Below are positions 44,870-56,944 of a stretch of 64,000 bases of DNA, in pieces (within the stretch, counting starts at the first letter, position 1; every line of letters starts with the position of its first letter). The DNA lies in NCBI RefSeq assembly GCF_004379255.2, contig NC_056035.1, positions 23,622,502-23,686,501 of the forward strand, read 5' to 3'. Below the pieces are notes generated by a model, which did not search any database, was not told where the DNA came from, and saw only the letters and a program-made list of their open reading frames with translations. Origin of the DNA: Salvia splendens (taxonomy: Eukaryota > Streptophyta > Magnoliopsida > Lamiales > Lamiaceae). A program made the translations under genes and the position numbers.

Positions 44870-45490
44870 TCATGATAGATCTTCTCCCTCCACCGGGTAC
44901 TCCAAACGAGACAAGTGATCTGCCACTACATTCTCACATCCTTTTCTATCTCTTATCTCCACATCGAATTCTTGAAGTAGTAGGATCCACGGAATGAGTC
45001 TTGGCTTTGCGCCTTTCTTTGCAAACAAGTGGCTAATAGCTGCATGGTCAGTGTAAAAAATGGTTTTAGTCCCAACAAGATAAGCTCGAAATTTATCAAA
45101 AGAAAAAACTATAGCAAGCATGTCTCTTTCTGTGGTCGTATAATCAGCTTGTGCAGAATCTAAAGTTCTACTAGCATGATAAATGACTATAAAAATTTTA
45201 TCTCTCTTCTGCCCCAAGGCAGAACCAACGGCAGTGTCGCTTGCATCACACATGATTTCAAATGGTTGACTCCAATCGGAAGTGATGAGAATGAGGGCAC
45301 TCACTAGGTTCTCAAAAGCTTGCAAATAGACAGAAGTAAAATTAAATTTGACATCTTTTTCAAGTAATTTACAAAGAGGCTTAGAGATTTTCGAGAAATC
45401 CTTGATGAATCTCCTATAGAATCCTGTGTGCCCCCAAGAAACTTCTCACGGCGTTCTCGTTGGATGGGGGCTGTAGTCTCTCAATGGCTG
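44870..45490 (-). pseudogene. TE9 reverse transcriptase end and RNase H
   Basis: From the TE10 boundary the minus strand reads IPAIERLQPPSNENAV, then an [18 protein letters not shown] segment. The RNase H frame (44870-45325) follows with [51 protein letters not shown] and [12 protein letters not shown]. The catalytic D in CDASD and the TDHA segment are kept. It joins 54373 when TE10 and one GAATC are removed. Confidence 0.85.
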
Positions 45491-45495
45491 GAATC

Positions 45496-47050
45496 TGTTA
45501 GGTTTAGTATACTGAAGAGCATGTTTCGAGCGAGTTCGCACGAATAGAATCTTGCTTGTGTACGGAAAAACTCTACAATCCACTTTTGACCCGATTCAGT
45601 ATTATTCGAGCATTTCGCACGAATAGAATCAGCATATTATTACATTGTGTTTGCTTGTGCGTTTATAAGATTTTTTATAAATATTTAAATGCATAAGAAG
45701 TAAACAAAGCCTAAGTCTTTTGGTTAGTAGACTGGTTGTGGGCGTCGTCCACTTTAAGGTAACTACAGTCGGTTATATGCAATGCTTTGCAAAAGAAAAA
45801 GAAGAATTTCACAACCTAGATAGGCTTTGGCTACCTATCGTGAAAGGTTGCATTGTCAGCCCGATTATTTCTAAGCCTTATTGAAATAAGATGACGTAGG
45901 TGTGGTATAGCACTGAATGGATCTAACAGCAAGACGTGTCTTTATGCTATCTACTGAAAGACGAGGTCTTGATAAATATCTATTTCTTAATCAATGTACG
46001 TTAGCATTGAGCATACAATATTGAGTATCTACTACTTTGACTTACCAAAGGTGCGGGTTTTTCGTCACCCAACGATCCAGGTATATTGGGTAGTGGTGAT
46101 CATTACCTAGCGGTGCTAGGATTGCTATTATGTTGAATCTTGCGCGAGGTGAGTCTCGTTTGATAATGTCCTCAAGAGGAGCTTGAACAAGGTTTTATTA
46201 TTCGGAAACTGGTCAGTTGGAGTTTTATTACTCTATGAATAATAAATAAGTGTTTCTTGCTAAGTCCACTCTTGGAATTAATAAGATGTTAATTAATTAA
46301 GTCCATAGCAGACTTTAATTAATTAATGGATATTTATATCTTAAGCGCAGGAAATAAATAATAAACAAAATGGAAACCTGGATTACTTGTAATTTCGGAT
46401 TTGGATGGGGAGGTCAATATTACGTCTGTAGTGGCTGCTCGTAATATTCCAATATAAGCTTATATTAAATTGTGGGTTCAATTTAATTAGTAAAAAGCTA
46501 ATTGGGGGAGCCCATATCCAAAACCTTCCATAGATCCCTGACTGGGCCCAATATGAACTATTATAAATAGGAGAATAAAAGAGACAGAAAGACAATCAAT
46601 TTTTGAGAGAGAAATTTCGTTCCCCTCCTCTCTACAGTAGGGGACGAAAATTTCAATGGGATTTCTCCTCCGTGAGTTTTTTAGCTCCTCCTCCGTGAAA
46701 AAGTTCTGTCTTCTTTATTCGAGTCCTAGTGTTTCGATAAGATCAGCCCACCCTGATGTCGAGATACAGTTCGGGACACCAGTCAGAAGATCCGTGGTCT
46801 AGTATTGAAGATCATCGTGGAGAAGGCGCGAGCAATCGACGATTCTTTGGAGAATCAAATCGGCAACTCTAAACCGTAGAATTCATGTTTAGGATTTATA
46901 TTCTATGAGCATGAATTATTTGTGTTCTAGCATTCAATTCTATGTTAACATGTGAATTGATTAATCCTGTAATCTGTCAAATAGATCATATGTCTGATTT
47001 ATTTGTTTGTACAAGTCTTCCGCTGTGCAAGGGGCTTCAAAATCCCAACA
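45496..47050 (+). repeat. TE10 5' LTR (1555 bp)
   Basis: It pairs with 52813-54367 at equal length. A TATAAATAG box lies at 46562-46570; the 3' copy has TATAATTAG there. Confidence 0.93.
46562..46570 (+). promoter_or_regulatory. TATA box in TE10 5' LTR
   Basis: TATAAATAG in the sense direction, followed by the transcribed part of the LTR. Confidence 0.55.
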
Positions 47051-47052
47051 AT

Positions 47053-47065
47053 TGATATCAGAGCC
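47053..47065 (+). other. TE10 primer binding site (tRNA-Met type)
   Basis: TGATATCAGAGCC, one base from TGGTATCAGAGCC, two bases after the LTR. Confidence 0.88.
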
Positions 47066-47439
47066 AATTTTTTGCTCTGATTATGTGGATTAATTTCATG
47101 TTAGGTGAATTGCTTGAATGCATATAAAGTTCGAATATTAAGAACACGAAAATTCGTTCTCGGAATATTCTTCTAGTACTGATTCGTTTCAAACGTGTTT
47201 TCTTGTGCTTTGATTCTTTTAAGATTGCATAACTACATATGAATCATGACAAAAGAATTACATGAAGTTTACGTGATGTTTATTTGATGAGTACATCTTG
47301 TAATTATTTAATTCATGTCGTGCAAATCTCAATTCAATATCATGATTCCTTTTAGTTTTCTTTATCCTTACGTGAATTGGTGTTGGAATTACTGATTATT
47401 CACGTTTACTTGATTAAAGAACTAAATCTAACGAATCAA
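47066..47439 (+). other. TE10 leader
   Basis: AT-rich non-coding DNA after the PBS. I see no gene. Confidence 0.55.
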
Positions 47440-47920
47440 ACTTGGAGCCTTTTATGGGATATTGTTGTGTGTTGGAGGCTGCAACTTGCAGCGCCGACGG
47501 CTACGGAAAAGCAACGGCAGTCCGTTGTGGCAGCAGCAGCGTCGGAGTTCTCCGCAGGCCTTCAAGAGGCAGGCTGCGCCGGCAGGCCAAGCCTACAGGC
47601 TGGGCACTTTGCGCTACGCGGCACAGCAGGTGCAGTCACGACAGCCCGAACGCTGCAGCAAGAGCAGCGACGCAGCTGCACGATTGCAGCGGCGATCTGC
47701 AAGCGCGATGGCAGCTGAGTTACGGGCAGCAGCGGCTGGAGCGACGTCGATGCAGTAGCGTCGGAGACGTCAGGCTCGGCAAGCTCGCGAGACGAGTGGC
47801 CTTCGCGGGCAATATCCCGGACTCGAGTTAGACGACGCAAGATTACCCTATGCGCGACGCTCGCGCGGATTCCACCCGCGCGACGTCGCATCGATTCGTC
47901 TCGTGACTTCACCTTCCAAA
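47440..47920 (+). other. GC-rich patch of TE10
   Basis: A sharp island of CAG/GCG-rich DNA about 390 bp after the PBS, ending with CpG-rich 'gcgcgacgtcgcatcg' type sequence. It sits at the same place as the TE4 patch. Overlapping frames on both strands reflect composition; none resembles gag. Confidence 0.6.
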
Positions 47921-48078
47921 TTTGATTAGAGTTTCTAAATCCTTGGATTCAATTTTGGAAATAATTCAAGATAAATATGAGAATAAGATTTGAATATATC
48001 TTTTGTGTATTTTATATATTATATAAGATTTGATTTTGTATCAAATCATGGATTAATTAGATTCTTTCCTTATTTAAT

Positions 48079-48620
48079 GGATTTATATGGATTTTATTCA
48101 TATATAAATCCTAGTTATATTTGGAAAATAACAATCTAATTTTATCTATATCCTATGGATTTATATGGATTTATTCCGAGACAAATCCTAGTTGGATTTA
48201 GATAATGATAATATTATTTTATTCTTATCCTATGAATTTATATGAATTTATTCATAGATAAATTCTAGATGGATTTGGATAGTGATAATATAATATTTTA
48301 TTCTTATCTTACAGATTTATGTGGATTTATTCCTAGATAAATCTTAGATAGATATGAATAATTATAATATAATATTATCTAATTCTTTGGATTTATATGG
48401 ATTTACTCCAAGAATAAATCCTAGATGGATTAGGATTAATATTTATATTAATTTATTTTATCTTATGGATTTGAATAGATTTAATTCTATTAAGACTAAT
48501 CCTAGGTGGATTAAAATAAACATTAATCCAAGTTATCCTTATCTTTTGGATTTATATCCTAGATAGATTACGATAAAGATAATATATAAGAAACTCCTTA
48601 TTTAATTGGATTTAGATAAA
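48079..48620 (+). repeat. AT-rich tandem repeat, about 78-bp unit, seven units
   Basis: The word 'ggatttatatggattta' or a close variant starts near 48079, 48157, 48234, 48314, 48389, 48467 and 48548, giving spacings of 78, 77, 80, 75, 78 and 81 bp. Each unit also carries 'ataaatcctag(a)tggat' about 25 bases on. The repeats are degenerate. Confidence 0.8.
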
Positions 48621-51599
48621 TTAATTTATCGAAGAAATCCCAAGTGGTGTTTGATATATTCTAGATGTCTATTCTAGAAAGAAATAAGATTTGTATAAAT
48701 CTTGAGTGATTGGATTTTATTTATCGTATGGATTATGATGGAATCGTTTCTATCTAGTAATATCCTAGAACGATTTAAATAATGATAATCCTAGATCAAC
48801 GTTATCTTGAATTGAAGGATTTGATTTTATCAAATTAAAATCTAGAATGATCCTAAATGGATTTATATAGTTAACACTATCTTCATAAATCCTAAATGAA
48901 TTTGGATAATTAATATCCAAGATAAACATTAAATAATTATCATTAATTATCCAGTGTGTTTAAATGTCATGCATTAAATGGATTTATCTGTTTATTTGGT
49001 GTTTATCCTTGTAAGTGGATTATCTGCTTTATCTGCTTGTGTGATAATTATGCAAAAACCATATAAAATATCTAAGCGACAATTACTACAAGTGCGTTGT
49101 ATATGGTCTCCATCAATTGGTGTGCAATTTATGAAGTTTTTTTCTAATATTATCGCCACCTGCACTGTGGGGACAATAATCCTAAGAAATAGCGAGTTCA
49201 TAAGGCGGACTTCTCAAATATAGATAGTATGAACTAGAATGTGGTTTCCAATATTATCGCCACCTGCACTGTGGGGACAATAATCCTAAGAAACTGCGAG
49301 ATTCAGAAGTTCACACAGAATTTATGAGATAGCTTGATCTTGTTAGCAGCACATGAGCATTGTTATGAGACTGTGTTGTAGAAATGAGACTCTGTAATGC
49401 TAAATTCGATGGTCGTGCTTAGGCAACATTTGGCGGCCATGCCGTGCTCTGGTCTCTGGACTATTCGTTGGTGTTGTGACCAGTAAAATTGTAAGATTTT
49501 AATGCGTATTGACTTCCTCTGGGGGGTACAAAATTTTAATTTTACAGTTGCAAAATACGTAATTATTTTGTGGTTATTTGCGATTATGTATTGAGCATAA
49601 GTATGTGATAATAAGTTTATTTGCCAAATCTTCATTATGTCATTCATATTTTGTCTGCAATCTTAATGGAATAAACTCGAATGCCAAAATTATGTAGACT
49701 GGAAATGCAAATGGATGAGATTCTCATCGCTAAAACTGGGAGTTTATACTCAATAATTCATGTCCTCCATTTCCTCGACATAATTCCATGAAGATTGTTC
49801 GAGAATGCTTTTTGCATGAACTTGACAAGTTCTTTAAGGAATAAGGTCAAGCTATTTTCTTTTAATTAGCACTGCAAGTCTTGGTTAGTGACGATGAAAG
49901 ATGGATATCAGTAGAATCTGTCAAGATGATTCGATTGGAATATCCTAAAGGGACAGAATATTTTGAGGAATCTTTTGATCACTCAAATAGTTTCTGACTC
50001 AAGTCATCACCTGGAGAAATGACTAAAAGAAGGTTTAACCGAAAAGTAGAAAACCTTCAGAATATTAGTCGTTATATTACTATTAGAGGAAAATAACATG
50101 ATTGATGAATACTATTAGAGGAAAATAACATGATTGATGACAAATTCATCAAGGCTGCAGTTTTCCTAAGTCCTAGTTCATTTGAACAAAAGACTAGATG
50201 TGGAAATGGAAGAGTCTGATTAGTCATCAAAGTTTGTTTAAAGCGAGTTAAGATGCTTTGTAAGTTGGATTGACCTCTTTTAAAGAAGGACAATGACTTA
50301 CATGACAATGCAACTTTTAAGTAAGAGATCTTGATCCAGTTAGGCTTTTGTTGCAGTGGGAGCTTATAATGTTCAATTATTGTTTTATGGTTGATGATTA
50401 AGGCATCATAGTATTGAAACAATATAAGTGCAACAAGATTGAGTATGAAATAACACATCAACTTCTTAAACAATGAATGATAAAGTATTTATGGCTCTTA
50501 GTCTTAAGGCCAAGAAAATACTTAGCTATTGTTCAAACTGATCTATACTATCAAGATTTTAACAATTTGTTTGTTAAATAGCTTGAAAGTCGAGAATGTC
50601 TATTCGATGCACTATGAGTTAGAATCATTTGATTCAGAATAATTATAGAAGTGCAACGTAGAAAGACTAGCAAGTCTCAATGGTTTACACCAATAAGAAG
50701 ACGAGCAAAGCTTTATGATCAATAGTGGGAGTCTAATCTCCATTAACGAATCCAAGCATTCTTTCAAAGAATGAGATAGTTATGTAAGAAGGAATCGAAG
50801 TCTTTCTAAGACAAGTTTGATCAAGTGATGAGTTGTACTCATGTAAATCTTATCATTGATGGGATAAGCGTTAGATATAACGAGATACACCTTAAAGAAA
50901 CTACCATCATCAGTACCTTCTACAAAACACGAGTTGTGGACTAGAGCGACTCTAGTCTAGCACATCTCAAGGTGTAATGTTGTTCCAACGCATGTTGGAA
51001 AGGTATTCAAGTAATTGGAGTTGAGTGCTAAGGTATGTTTTAAGGTTCTCCCAAATGATGTAAGATTATAAGTTCTGTAATCTTCAAAGATATAATTCTT
51101 GTATGAAGATCAAGAAAGGAACTAAAAGCCTAACAGCGTGATAACTCTCAGGACAGAGAGAGATATCGAATATTCCACGTTACCAAGGACTAATACCATT
51201 AGAAGCTTATGCACTAATAAAATCAACTTCAACACCTAAGATTGTTAGTACCATATCGTAGTGGGAGCGTTCCTATGAACATAACAAGTTCATGGGTCTA
51301 AGAGTGTCGCAAGACTCGATCTTAGATTAACTTGAACATAATCTCTTTAACTACAATGTAGAATTGGTTCATTTGGATATTCATCCTTGAAAAGGTGATA
51401 GATTCCAAACTACTATCTTAGATAGACAACGTGTTTTATAAGACTTGCAATACTACCTACAGGCTGTGTCAGTCAGTGGAAGCTAGTATAATTGCAAGTG
51501 TAAATGTGGATCTCAAATGGCTAGACAATGACAATGGGCTATGCCCATTGAGAAATATCATCTTCTCGCTGTCGTTGTGCCAAGATTGTTCGATCCTTC
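48621..51599 (+). other. TE10 internal region with no readable gene
   Basis: AT-rich and without a convincing frame. From about 50066 it matches TE3. It should correspond to gag, protease and integrase but is too decayed to assign. A 31-bp or so tandem duplication ('actattagaggaaaataaca') lies at about 50078-50140. Confidence 0.5.
49143..49293 (+). repeat. Direct repeat pair of about 48 bp in TE10
   Basis: 'aatattatcgccacctgcac' followed by 'tgtggggacaataatcctaa' occurs at about 49146-49192 and again at about 49241-49287, 95 bp apart, nearly identical. Confidence 0.85.
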
Positions 51600-52760
51600 T
51601 GTCTACCAGCACTTACATAATTAGAGTGTATGTAGCATGACTGTCAAGACAGCTTTCTATTAATAGAAGTCTTGAAGAAATCATCTACATGGAAAATCCT
51701 AATAGGTATGTAATAGAGGGCAAGAAACACATGATTGGAAGCTTATGAAGACCTTTGTGGTCTTAGGCATGCATCTAAATCAGAGTGTGTGTTTTAGCTA
51801 GATTGTCGAATGTTTGGAATTTAACATGTGCCCTTAAGTGTGTTGTAAGCGCAAGAAAGTTGAAAATGCATTAAATAGGGTATTATTGGTACACTACGAT
51901 GATGAAATCTACAAAAGTTGCAAACAACTAAGATTGACATCTAGCGTAGGAAACTGGTTGTCTACCCAGTTTAAGATAAAGGATTTAAGAGAAACTAATT
52001 ACATTCTAAACATCTAATTCTTTAAGATTGCTAGAAAGAATGTTGAGATTCTCTTAGGAATCATGTATCTATCCATAGCTTGGAACATTTTAGCATTAGA
52101 ATTTCCATGCAAATGTTTTTACCTTTCAAGATATAATTGTCTTGTCTCTAGTTAAGTGTCGTTCGACGCTTAGTGAGAATAATAATTATGAGGCTAGTTT
52201 TGGAGATAGATGTCTCATGTATGCTATGATGTGTACTAAGTTTGATATTAGTTGTGCTTTTGCATAGCAAGTATATATCATATTAATCTTGGCGAAGGAC
52301 TTTGATTGAGGTAATGGATATACCATAGTACTTGAGAAAGACTAATCGCTATATTCTAGTTTACCAGTCATTCATGTAATGTCCTTGGGGTTACACTGAC
52401 TAAGTCTTATGACTAATCAGTGATCGAGTAAGTCATCCTCATTATATGTGTTTACCTTAGGAGTATACTCCTAGTAGCTTTGATCGTAAGTTTGAATATG
52501 CCTATGAGTATTTTACTCTAGCAAAGGCTAACTCAAGAGGAACACGAGATCATAAGCTAAGCAATCACATAGAGAGATGAAATTAATTAAAGATCAAGTA
52601 CGCAGCAAAGACATAGTGGTGCAAAAGATATTATCAGAGAACAACCAAGCAGATTTTTCACAGAAATTGCCTTTGTGGCAACATATTTCAATCATGATGT
52701 GAAATGAATGGTAGTTCGATATATCTAGCTCCAAGACCTGCTTTGTGTATAAGTGGGAGA
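51600..52760 (+). pseudogene. TE10 copia reverse transcriptase and RNase H remnant
   Basis: Plus-strand translation in shifting frames shows IYMENPNRYVIEGKKHMIGS (about 51684-51743), a LVHYDDE segment where YVDD is expected (about 51891-51911), FKIKDLRETNYIL (about 51972-52010), LMYAMMCTKFDISCAFA-like text (about 52215-52265) and a SNHIER...ENNLADPF-like RNase H end (about 52560-52660). The order matches copia pol. Stops are many, so no protein is made. Confidence 0.65.
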
Positions 52761-52799
52761 GTTTTTGGCAGTGGGTATACTCGAAAGCATGTTTTGAGT

Positions 52800-52812
52800 A
52801 TAAGTGGGAGAT
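52800..52812 (+). promoter_or_regulatory. TE10 polypurine tract
   Basis: 'ataagtgggagat' directly precedes TGTTAGG. A second copy of 'gtataagtgggaga' lies upstream at about 52746-52759, so the PPT region is duplicated. Confidence 0.75.
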
Positions 52813-54367
52813 TGTTAGGTTTAGTATACTGAAGAGCATGTTTCGAGCGAGTTCGCACGAATAGAATCTTGCTTGTGGACGGAAAAACTCTACAATCCAC
52901 TTTTGACCCGATTCAGTATTATTTGAGCATTTCACACGAATAGAATCAGTATATTATTACATTGTGTTTGCTTGTGCGTTTATAAGATTTTTTATAAACA
53001 TTTAAATGCATAAGAAGTAAACAAAGCCTAAGTCTTTTGGTTAGTAGACTGGTTGTGGGCGTCGTCCACTTTAAGGTAACTACAGTCGGTTATATGCAAT
53101 GCTTTGCAAAAGAAAAAGAAGAATTTCACAACCTAGATAGGCTTTGGCTACCTATCGTGAAAGGTTGCAATGCCAGCCCGATTATTTCTAAGCCATGTTG
53201 AAATAAGATGACGTAGGTGTGGTATAGCACTGAATGGATCTAACAGCAAGACGTGTCTTTATGCTATCTACTGAAAGACGAGGTCTTGATAAATATCTAT
53301 TTCTTAATCAATGTACGTTAGCATTGAGCATACAATATTGAGCATCTACTACTTTGACTTACCAAAGGTGCGGGTTTTTCGTCACCCAACAATCCAGGTA
53401 TATTGGGTAGTGGTGATCATTATCTAGTGGTGCTAGGATTGCTATTATGTTGAATCGTGCGCGAGGTGAGTCTCTTTTGATAATGTCCTCAAGAGGAGCT
53501 TGAACAAGGTTTTATTATTCGGAAACTGGTCAGTTGGAGTTTTATTACTCTATGAATAATAAATAAGCGTTTCTTGCTAAGTCCACTCTTGGAATTAATA
53601 AGATGTTAATTAATTAAGTCCATAGCAGACTTTAATTAATTAATGGATATTTATATCTTAAGCGCGGGAAATAAATAATAAACAAAATGGAAACCCAGAT
53701 TACTTGTAATTTCGGATTTGGATGGGGAGGTCAATATTACATCTGTAGTGGTTGCTCGTAATATTCCAATATAAGCTTATATTAAATTGTGGGTTTAATT
53801 TAATTAGTAAAAAGCTAATTGGGGGAGCCTATATCCAAAACCTTCCATAGATCCCTGACTGGGCCCAATATGAACTATTATAATTAGGAGAATAAAAGAG
53901 ACAGAAAGACAATCAATTTTTGAGAGAGAAATTCCGTTCCCCTCCTCTCTACAGTAGGGGACGAAAATTTCAATGGAATTTCTCCTCCGTGAGTTTTTCA
54001 GCTCCTCCTCCGTGAGAAAGTTTTATCTTCTTTATTCGAGTCCTAGTGTTTCGATAAGATCAGCCCACCCTGATGTCGAGATACAGTTCGGGACACCGGT
54101 CAGAAGATCTGTGGTCTAGTATTGAAGATCATCATGGAGAAGGCGCAAGCAATCGACGATTCTTTGGAGAATCAAATCGGTAACTCTAAACCGTAGAATT
54201 CATGTTTAGGATTTGTATTCTATGAGCATGAATTATTTGCGTTCTAGCATGCAATTCTGTGTTAACATGTGAATTGATTAATCCCGTAATCTGTCAAATA
54301 GATCCTATGTCTGATTTATTTGTTTGTACAAGTCTTCCGCTGTGCAAGGGGCTCCAAAATCCCAACA
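52813..54367 (+). repeat. TE10 3' LTR (1555 bp)
   Basis: Same length as the 5' LTR. It is followed by TSD GAATC and then TE9 RT coding sequence. Confidence 0.93.
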
Positions 54368-54372
54368 GAATC

Positions 54373-55148
54373 TTGGCTCTATCAACTTCTATCCCTGCAG
54401 AAGATACTTTGTGACCTAGAACTATACCTTCTTTCACCATGAAGTGACATTTCTCTCAATTAAGAACAAGGTTAGTTTCTACACATCTCTGCAAAAACCT
54501 TAGCCAAGTTGTCATAAGAATGATCATAAGACTTCCCAAAAATAGAAAAATCATCCATAAACATCTCCATCACCTTCTACATTAAATCATGAAAAATGGC
54601 CATCATGCATCTTTGAAAAGTAGCAGGAGCATTACATAAGCCAAACGACATCTTCCTATAAGCATATATCCCATACGGGCAAGTAAAGGCTGACTTATGT
54701 TGATCCTCGGAAGTAATTGCAATTTGATTATAACCAGAATAACCATCCAAGAAACAATAGTAATCATATCCCCCAAGTCTATCAAGTATTTGATCAATAA
54801 AAGGCAAAGGGAAGTGATCTTTACTAGTGGTTGCATTTAACATCCTATAATCAATGCAAACTCTCCACCTCGTGGCTACTCTCATGGCAATCATCTCACC
54901 ATCCTTCCCGGGCACTACGGTCATCCCCCCTTTCTTAGCTACCACTTGTGTAGGACTCACTCATTCACTATCCGATATGGCATAAATGATCCCTACATCT
55001 AACAACTTGATTACTTCTTTCCACTCACTACATCTAGCATAATAGGGTTAAGTCTATGTTGGTTTGGCACACGAGGCTTATGCCCTTCTTCAAGTAAAAT
55101 CCTATGCGTGCATGTCGGTGGGCTAATCCCCTTCAAATCACCAATAGA
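54373..55148 (-). pseudogene. TE9 reverse transcriptase, main part
   Basis: Minus-strand frame 54577-54960 reads TRWRVCIDYRMLNATTSKDH, FPLPFIDQILDRLGGYDYYC, FLDGYSGYNQIAI (motif A) and MSFGLCNAPATFQRCMMAIF. The catalytic region beyond 54577 continues in another frame as far as the TE10 boundary, ending in a GIEVDRAKI-type segment. The upstream part to 55148 includes the RT start with a lineage linker. It is frameshifted and split by TE10. Confidence 0.85.
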
Positions 55149-55900
55149 CTATCCTATAGCAGACCTATACTTGTTTAACATACACAACAACTTTTCACAT
55201 TTTCTTTCACTCAAGGCAGTGGAAATGACAACGGGGTAAGTGTTTTTTTTTTCTAGAAATGCGTACCTGAGGTGTTCGGGGAGTGGCTTCAATTCCACCT
55301 TAGGTGGTCCTCGTGGTTTCCCCAGTGCTTTCTTCCTCTCTTCCTCTTCTTCGGGGTTGCGCAATGGCAAGAATGCGTTCCCCTTTTGAGGGATTCTTTC
55401 GGGAAGGAACTCGAGTTCTGCAATCATAGCACACACATTAGACTCACATGTAGATAAATCTTTCATTCCCATGGAATTTCAAAGCGTCATGGATGGTGAA
55501 GTTCATACTCTCATTATGCAACTGCAATGTTAGGTCTCCCTTCTGTACATCTATCATGGCTCCCCCAGTGGCTAAAAATGGTCTCACCTTCTTGTCCTCC
55601 TGCATGTCCAAAACAACAAAATCAGCAGGAAAAATGAATTCTCCTACTCTTACCAAGACATCTTCTACAATCCCCCTTGGTGTTGTTGTACTTCTGTCCG
55701 CCATCTGCAAGGTAATTGAGGTGGGACGGATGTTGTCAATGTTGAGCTTCCTGTAAAAAAGATAAAGGCATTAAATTGATACTTGCTCCAAGATCACACA
55801 ATGCATTTCCTTCTACATTATTAACCAAAACACAAGATAAAGTAAAACTCCATGAATCCTTGTGTTTGGTAGGTAATCCCTTCTGAATTAGAGCACTGCA
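55149..55900 (-). pseudogene. TE9 aspartic protease and linker
   Basis: On the minus strand the catalytic ALCDLGASINLMP lies at about 55767-55806. After a frameshift at a T-run (about 55752-55759), MADRSTTTPRGIVEDVLVRV and RPFLATGGAMIDVQKGDLTL follow (55444-55710). KKALGKPRGPPKVELKPLPE (55149-55472) leads to RT. The D-x-G-A-S site is intact. Confidence 0.82.
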
Positions 55901-56830
55901 ATTCTATGTTAAGCCCACTGTCTCGTATTTCCCCCACTTTCTCTTTTTAGTAACCACATCTTTCAAAAACATGGCATAGTTGGGCATTTGTTGCAGCGCC
56001 TCCACTAATGGAATGTTGATGTGGACCTTGCTCATTACCTCCAAGAACTTGGCAAACTGGACGTCTAACTTTTTACTCTTTAATCATTGGGGATACGGAA
56101 TGGTGGCAGTACTGGGAAACTGTGGATCTGGGGACTGATGTTCCGGTGGAGGACCGTTACGAAGTGGTGCAGCGGCCGCTGGCGATGGTTCTGCATCTGT
56201 GTCTGAATCAGGTTCGGCTGGCTGGGGAGCTTCTGGCGGACCGCTGTGAGAATCTGTAGCGGGCCGCTGGGTTTGACCAACGGCTGGCGTGAAGTCAGTC
56301 GTTTCCGGCTCTTTTTCTCTCCTTCACCTGTCTAACTTTGTTGCTTGTGAGGGCTGGTATGTGGTCCCGCTGGGAAGTTACACGGCATGACACTTTCCCT
56401 TCGGATTGATCTCTGGCAAGCTAGGAAGTGTCCCTGGAGTGTGCTTGTTCCCTATTGCAGTGGCCAAAACCCCTATATTATATTACAAATCCCCTACTTA
56501 TGCGGCTAGACTTTCCAAACCTTGCTCTAATAGGCTGGTGTTTCTTTCCAAATTGATCAACCACTGATTGATCACCTTCCTATTTTCCTGAACCTCGGTG
56601 ATGCAAATTTCTAACAGTTCCTCCCATTTGGAGCGGGGTTGGTCCTCCATACCTGCACATGTTTCAGAATTTTCATTAGCATAATAATCATGTGCATCGT
56701 ATGCATAATCAAAATAGTCTGGGTCATAGTATAATCCCCCTTGGTCGGGACTATAGCACTCTTCATAATACCCTCCTTGCTGCTCATTATTGTAACCATA
56801 TGGACTCTCCATTCCTGTGAAGAGATCCAT
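55901..56830 (-). pseudogene. TE9 gag, C-terminal half only
   Basis: The minus-strand frame from Met at 56830 reads MDLFTGMESPYGYNNEQQGG, a Tyr-rich stretch, then SKWEELLEICITEVQENRKV (56498-56830). The gag-protease linker follows with LPSLPEINPKGKCHAV and, further on, LDVQFAKFLEVMSKVHINIP and VTKKRKW before the protease. The capsid (Retrotrans_gag) domain and zinc knuckle expected between the PBS and this part are absent, so TE9 is gag-deficient by deletion. Confidence 0.7.
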
Positions 56831-56920
56831 TAAAAGAAAATAAAAATAAAAATGAAAGCAGTAAATACCAAAGTAGTAAAATTATTCGATTGAAGATATC
56901 AATCCCAAACTGAATTGTCT

Positions 56921-56938
56921 TCCCCAGCAACAGCGCCA
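56921..56938 (-). other. TE9 primer binding site (tRNA-Asp type)
   Basis: The minus strand reads TGGCGCTGTTGCTGGGGA, two bases from the tRNA-Asp complement, a few bases from the LTR end. Confidence 0.8.
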
Positions 56939-56944
56939 AAAACT

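Larger units (their letters stand above)
45496..54367 (+). mobile_element. TE10, copia-type LTR element, plus strand (8872 bp)
   Basis: Two 1555-bp LTRs (45496-47050, 52813-54367) start TGTTAGGTTTAG and end ATCCCAACA, with TSD GAATC (45491-45495, 54368-54372). It has a PBS and a PPT. The LTRs differ by about 2% by eye, so insertion is fairly recent, yet its pol is very decayed. It must therefore have moved with help from another element. It interrupts TE9 RT. It is the same family as TE3 and shares LTR blocks with TE4. Confidence 0.92.

Noticed and set aside
47377..47912. Overlapping GC-rich frames on both strands in TE10
   Set aside because: High GC gives few stops in all frames. Products are low-complexity Ala/Arg/Gln-rich and differ from gag.
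48079..48620. Possible CRISPR-like array
   Set aside because: Repeats are 75-81 bp, degenerate and without distinct spacers; the host is a plant and the array lies inside a retrotransposon.
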